Below are positions 60,652-64,000 of a stretch of 64,000 bases of DNA, piece by piece. The notes below the pieces were generated by a model. It worked only from the letters and a program-made list of their open reading frames with translations, was not told the origin of the DNA and did not search any database. Numbering within the stretch: position 1 is the first letter of the stretch; every line of letters starts with the position of its first letter. Source of the stretch: JACRLV01 sp045863555 (GTDB taxonomy: Bacteria > Planctomycetota > Phycisphaerae > UBA1845 > Fen-1342); contig BTUU01000023.1 in NCBI GenBank assembly GCA_045863555.1, positions 1 to 64,000 on the forward strand, written 5' to 3'. The translations under genes were made by a program, and so were the position numbers.

Positions 60652-62334
60652 CTACGGCCCCGCCGTCGCCCCCTGCATCGCCCGAAAGTCGCGCATATCC
60701 ACGTCCGAATCCGCGTCGGTATCGCCCCGGAGGCAGAACTGTCCCGGCCCGTAGACAAACCCCGGGCCCTGGAGGCAGAAGATGAAGCTCGCCAGGTCCC
60801 CCGCGTCCACGTCTCCGTCCTGGTCCATGTCCCCCGGCGGCGGATCGACCGGACACAGCACAAAATCGCTTCGCGCGACCAGCCCCGCGACGACCGTCAC
60901 ACCCGAATGCGTCACCGTCGGACACCCCGCGCCCGTCGCCGAAACGCTGTAACTCGTCCCCGCCGCCGTCGCAGGTATCAGCGTCTTTACGTAGTAGCCG
61001 TTGCCATCGGTCTCGATCGTCCCCAGCGCCCCCACCTGCACGGTCGCGAATTCCACCGGCTCGCCGGTCTCACCGTTCGTCACCCGGCCCCAGAGCGTCC
61101 CCTCGGTCGCCGTCGCCGGATTCCGCCAGGGCATCGGCGGTGTCGGCGTCGGGGACGTGAACAGATTCGCCCCAACGTACGAGTACCAGTTCCAGTCCGC
61201 TTCCGGCGTCCCGTTCCGGTCCTCGTCCGCCGTCGCGTCGTACGAAAAATTCACGCACCCGTTCGAGCCCTGCGTCAGCGCATAGCCCATCTGCGCCACG
61301 CTGTTCGCCTTCGTGTTCAGGTAGTTCGCCTGGCCGCTCGCGACGTGCCGCTGATACCGCCAGTTGATCGACGCGTTCACCCAGTTTCGGTACCACTGCG
61401 CCTCGGTCGCGTTGTGCTCGCGCTTGTAGTTCATCGGGATGCCCAGGTCGAGCCACCCGTTCTGCATCCACATCTGCCAGTTCTGGTGCAGCAGATACGC
61501 ATCCGAAGACGTGAAATTCGCCGGCGCATTACCGAAGCAGATCAGATCCGCCGAAAACCGGAGCGGCTGCCGCACATTCGGAATCGACGCGATCTCCGCC
61601 CGAAGCCGCCGCACGTATTCATCAATCGTGCGCCGCCGGAAATCGTTCCATGCCGTGTTCCCCGTCGGCGCGGGCACCCCGCTGAAACCGGTTCGCCGCC
61701 GGAATCGCTCCAGCGTCGAACCCGCGTACGTGGAAACCGCCGGATAGCCCGCATCCGTCTGCACGTACCGGATGTAGTCAAGGTTGATCCCGTCGATCGC
61801 ATAGTTCGTGATGAGTTCCCGCACGATCGACGTGAGATAGTCCTGCGCGTCCGGCGATCCCGGATCGAGCGTGTAGTAGCTCCCCACCCGCGCCGGGCCG
61901 CCTCCCAGATTCGCCTGCGGGACCATCAGCCATTCCGGATGCGCCGCCAGCAGCGCGTTTCCGCTCGGCGGCCAGGTCGAACTCACCCGGTACGGCACGA
62001 TCCACGCATGCACTTCCAGCCCCGCCGCGTGGGCCTGCGAGATCACCGCCGCGAGCGAATCAAAGTTCGGCGGCGAAACATCCGTCGCCCGCGGCACGAT
62101 CGCGGAATTCCAGTACGCCCCATGCCCGCCGCCGACGTTGTCGTGAAACGCCAACACCTCGACCACGATCGCGTTGTACCGCCCCGCCGCCGCGCGCGCG
62201 ACCATCGACGTCACTTCCGAGTTGCTTTTGAAGCCGACACTGAACGCATCCGCCCAGAATCCCCGAAACGACTGCGCAGAACAGACCGTCGCTCCGAAAA
62301 TCAGCAACCACGCGAAATGACACACGCGCCGCAT
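60652..62334 (-). CDS. Secreted GHL10-type glycoside hydrolase with dockerin-like tail
   Basis: This 560-residue exported protein has a signal peptide (FAWLLIFGATVCSAQ). Residues about 22-330 form a glycoside-hydrolase-like TIM barrel of the GHL10 group (start FRGFWADAFSVGFKS, IVVEVLAFHDN, HAWIVPYRV, and the conserved GINLDYIRYVQ, with a probable catalytic Asp). A carboxypeptidase-regulatory-like domain follows (LWGRVTNGETGEPVEFATVQ), then EF-hand-like repeats (DMDQDGDVDAGDLASF, DTDADSDVDMRDFRAM). GGAAGG precedes the ATG at 62334. Substrate polysaccharide unknown. Confidence 0.88.
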   Translation of the reverse strand: MRRVCHFAWLLIFGATVCSAQSFRGFWADAFSVGFKSNSEVTSMVARAAAGRYNAIVVEVLAFHDNVGGGHGAYWNSAIVPRATDVSPPNFDSLAAVISQAHAAGLEVHAWIVPYRVSSTWPPSGNALLAAHPEWLMVPQANLGGGPARVGSYYTLDPGSPDAQDYLTSIVRELITNYAIDGINLDYIRYVQTDAGYPAVSTYAGSTLERFRRRTGFSGVPAPTGNTAWNDFRRRTIDEYVRRLRAEIASIPNVRQPLRFSADLICFGNAPANFTSSDAYLLHQNWQMWMQNGWLDLGIPMNYKREHNATEAQWYRNWVNASINWRYQRHVASGQANYLNTKANSVAQMGYALTQGSNGCVNFSYDATADEDRNGTPEADWNWYSYVGANLFTSPTPTPPMPWRNPATATEGTLWGRVTNGETGEPVEFATVQVGALGTIETDGNGYYVKTLIPATAAGTSYSVSATGAGCPTVTHSGVTVVAGLVARSDFVLCPVDPPPGDMDQDGDVDAGDLASFIFCLQGPGFVYGPGQFCLRGDTDADSDVDMRDFRAMQGATAGP

Positions 62335-62789
62335 CTTGCCACCTTCCTGCTCGAAGACTCTTCGATTCAGTGTAGTCGCTCCAGACCGCCCCAAGAAACC
62401 GCTTTTCGTAGCCAAAATCCGCACGCCGATCCGCCCGCGCCGCGCAAAGACCGCGCGTACTTTTCGGACCGCGCCGGATCCGCCAGACATTTCCGGTCGC
62501 TCGTTATCAGCCATTACCCATTCAAATTACCCATATTAACACCGCAGATCGCCAACCTGTGAACCCTGTTGATCTTTACTCGGACGTGCGCGAACGCCTC
62601 GAAATCCCGCAGAAAATCGCGTTTTTTTCCCGAAAGTCGCACCTCGTTCACGTCGATACCACCCTTGGCTGAGGGTACAGCCGGAGGGTCGCCGCGGGCG
62701 GCCCCGAATTTGGGTGGTGGTTGGTGGGTACTGAGTCAGGGAGGACTCAAGAAATTCGAGCCCTGTACGGTGCCCGAAGAGGTGCAGTC
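62335..62789. other. Divergent gap of about 455 bases between GHL10 and flgM
   Basis: No gene was supported here; long frames that cross it on either strand are shadows. 62340-62560 contains an AT-richer patch (ATTCAAATTACCCATATTAA near 62520-62540), a likely promoter area, but no clear -35/-10 pair. The part from 62640 to 62789 forms the structured leader described separately. Confidence 0.6.
62667..62775 (+). promoter_or_regulatory. Structured 5' leader of flgM with CsrA-type loop
   Basis: Two hairpins have related loops: GGCTG-AGGGTA-CAGCC (62667-62682) and TGAGTC-AGGGAG-GACTCA (62732-62749). The second presents AGGGA, an ANGGA motif, in a six-base loop, the arrangement CsrA prefers. It is enclosed by GGGTAC/GTGCCC (62726-62731, 62770-62775). 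A G-rich run TGGGTGGTGGTTGGTGGG lies between them. The leader ends 14 bases before the flgM ATG. Regulation by CsrA is inferred. Confidence 0.45.
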
Positions 62790-63065
62790 ATGATTCACGC
62801 AGCAGGCAGTGCAACGGTGACGCAGCCCCCGTCCGCGATGGTCGCGGAACGCGGGGCGCGACAGGCGACGGCGGCTTTCGAGAGCCACGCCGCCGATGAG
62901 GTCCATCTGTCGGACCTCGCGAGGGCCCACGTCGAATCCGAGGCCCCGATCCGCGAGGATCTGGTCCGCCGGATTCGCCAGGAAATCGCGGACGGCTCCT
63001 ACATGACCGACGCGAAGCTCGACGCGGTCGTCGACCGTCTCCATCGCGAGATGTTCGGCGAGTAG
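62790..63065 (+). CDS. flgM: Anti-sigma-28 factor FlgM
   Basis: This 91-residue protein has a C-terminal half typical of FlgM: VHLSDLARAHVESEAPIRED, then LVRRIRQEIADGSYMTDAKLDAVVDRLHREM. FlgM holds the flagellar sigma factor inactive until the hook-basal body is finished and then is exported through it. The N-terminal third is disordered, as usual. GAAGAGG precedes the ATG at 62790. No other flagellar gene is in this window, and the gene is followed by a strong terminator, so it is its own unit. Confidence 0.82.
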   Translation: MIHAAGSATVTQPPSAMVAERGARQATAAFESHAADEVHLSDLARAHVESEAPIREDLVRRIRQEIADGSYMTDAKLDAVVDRLHREMFGE

Positions 63066-63088
63066 CCTTCGTTTCAAGTTCGCATGGC

Positions 63089-63131
63089 GCGAGTCGCGAG
63101 CGGGCCGGCCCCTCGCGACTCGCGGTTTTTT
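63089..63131 (+). terminator. Intrinsic terminator after flgM
   Basis: A perfect 12-base stem (GCGAGTCGCGAG at 63089-63100 with CTCGCGACTCGC at 63112-63123), an 11-base loop and a run of six T at 63126-63131. Confidence 0.95.
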
Positions 63132-64000
63132 CACCCGGCCGCCGCTGCCGTCCGCGGCCGCTTCAGCAGGAATACCGCGCTGACCGCCAGGCCAATCGCA
63201 CCGATCGGCCACAGATCACGAATCTCCTCCGCCCCGCCCAGCGCATCGATCATCCAGCCCACCAGCGGCGCGACGATCATCGTCGCGATCCGCTGCGACT
63301 GGCTCTCGATCGACAGCACCGTCGCGCCCCGGCTCTCATCGCTGTGGGCGTCGAACCGGCTGATGATCAGCGGCCGCCAGAGCGCCTGGCTCGAGTGCAG
63401 CACCACAAACGCGCCGATCACGAGCGCCGAAACGCCCGCGAGCGACCCGCCGAGAATCAGCCCGTAGACAGCCGCAACGACCGCCCACATCCACCGCGCC
63501 GCGCCTTCGACGCCCCCCGCCGCCCCCTCCACGCGATGCGCATTCCGGCTCGTCGCCGCCGACAGCAGGTACAGCACAAAGTACACGACGCCGATCAGCA
63601 CCGCCGCCCGCTGCCCCTCGCTCCAGCCCGTCCGCTCGATCCACGCGGCCGCGAGGCCCAGCGCCGCGAGCTTCAGCGCCGGTTGCAGGTAATCCTTCAC
63701 CGCATCGAACACGCCCTCAAAGCCCATCGACTCCAGCATCAGCCGCCGCAGCATCCCCGGCCGGGCGGCCATCCGCAGCGTGTCGAGCGTGTGCGGCAGC
63801 ACCTCACGCATGCTCTTCCACAGCGCGGCCGCCCCGCCGCCGCGCTCCAGCGCCTGCTCCCCCTCCAGCACCCGCGGGTACCCCAGAAAGTTCACGATGT
63901 TCAGCACGTACGGGATCGTGCTCCACAGGAAGATGTCCCCGAAGCGCCCGGTGCGAAACACGAGCAGCGCCCCGATGAACACGCTGACGGCCGAGCCGAT
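63131..64000 (-). CDS. Major facilitator superfamily transporter, C-terminal part
   Basis: The gene's 5' end lies beyond the right edge; the visible 290 residues are the C-terminal part of an MFS-type permease. Membrane helices include WSTIPYVLNIVNFLG, LKLAALGLAAAWI, AVLIGVVYFVLYLLSAA, MWAVVAAVYGLILGGSLAG and MIVAPLVGWMIDALGG, with the cytoplasmic loop ISRFDAHSDESRGATVLS typical of MFS proteins. Substrate unknown. The stop overlaps the T tract of the flgM terminator. Confidence 0.8.
   Translation of the reverse strand: MGSAVSVFIGALLVFRTGRFGDIFLWSTIPYVLNIVNFLGYPRVLEGEQALERGGGAAALWKSMREVLPHTLDTLRMAARPGMLRRLMLESMGFEGVFDAVKDYLQPALKLAALGLAAAWIERTGWSEGQRAAVLIGVVYFVLYLLSAATSRNAHRVEGAAGGVEGAARWMWAVVAAVYGLILGGSLAGVSALVIGAFVVLHSSQALWRPLIISRFDAHSDESRGATVLSIESQSQRIATMIVAPLVGWMIDALGGAEEIRDLWPIGAIGLAVSAVFLLKRPRTAAAAG

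Noticed and set aside
60907..62562. A 551-residue plus-strand frame opposite the GHL10 hydrolase
   Set aside because: Arg/His/Pro-rich shadow without start signal; the minus strand carries the GHL10 motifs.

Overview
The window is GC-rich chromosomal DNA that most likely comes from a planctomycete, probably of the Phycisphaerae type. The evidence is internal. Four proteins carry C-terminal dockerin-like or EF-hand-like repeats of the form GDxDGDxxVDIxDLxxLLxxFGT. There is a PEP-CTERM protein (59651-60433), a DUF1571 lipoprotein, and three separate proteins with a CxxCGYxL(R/T)G...CPECG zinc ribbon. No transposase, integrase, phage gene or CRISPR array was seen.

Layout. 1-2.9 kb: the end of an ATP synthase operon (atpA 3' end, atpG, atpD), closed by a terminator with no atpC behind atpD. 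3.1-7.6 kb: two secreted thioredoxin-fold proteins, a SUKH-type protein and a double rhodanese. 7.7-16.1 kb: a divergent export locus. A membrane-fusion protein plus FtsX-type permease without an ATPase run leftwards. A Cys/His-rich small secreted protein, a second fusion protein, one ATPase, two permeases and a Cys-rich lipoprotein run rightwards. 16.2-24.7 kb: a secretin N-domain protein, a polyprenyl diphosphate synthase, a Tat-exported phosphoesterase, a homocysteine methyltransferase, a secreted agmatine-deiminase-like enzyme, a LOG-family protein, a duplicated QueD and a zinc-ribbon membrane protein. 25.0-29.5 kb: a sugar ABC transporter (ATPase and permease only), ribD and a DUF1571 lipoprotein.

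29.6-33.0 kb is the most accessory-looking stretch: a RelB/ParE-like toxin-antitoxin pair, a nitroreductase, a truncated tail of the phosphoesterase gene joined to other DNA, a dockerin-like protein, a small hypothetical gene and a DUF2625 gene. 33.1-45.6 kb: a VIT/VWA protein with an inserted domain, a gamma-carbonic anhydrase, a sodium:solute symporter, a zinc-ribbon membrane protein, two tandem paralogues with pseudopilin-like tails, a TPR lipoprotein and a secretin. 45.8-50.3 kb: small orphan genes, tRNA-Ala(CGC), a PIN toxin-antitoxin pair directly behind lepA, and a FixJ-type response regulator. 50.4-56.1 kb: a TlpA-type thioredoxin, two related small membrane proteins and a complete MacAB-like exporter. 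56.3-64 kb: three large secreted proteins (Ig-like/dockerin, PEP-CTERM, GHL10 glycoside hydrolase), an flgM gene with a structured leader, and the 3' part of an MFS transporter.

Two themes recur: export machinery (three fusion proteins, four FtsX-type permeases, a secretin, a secretin-like N-domain protein and pseudopilin-like proteins) and secreted proteins with calcium-binding-type repeats. The most unusual signals are three intergenic arrays of GTGAAAN heptamers or octamers facing their own complement, the 9-kb divergent export locus, an OB-fold-like insertion inside a VWA domain, a microhomology-type recombination scar near 30.97 kb, and a hairpin with a CsrA-type loop in front of flgM.
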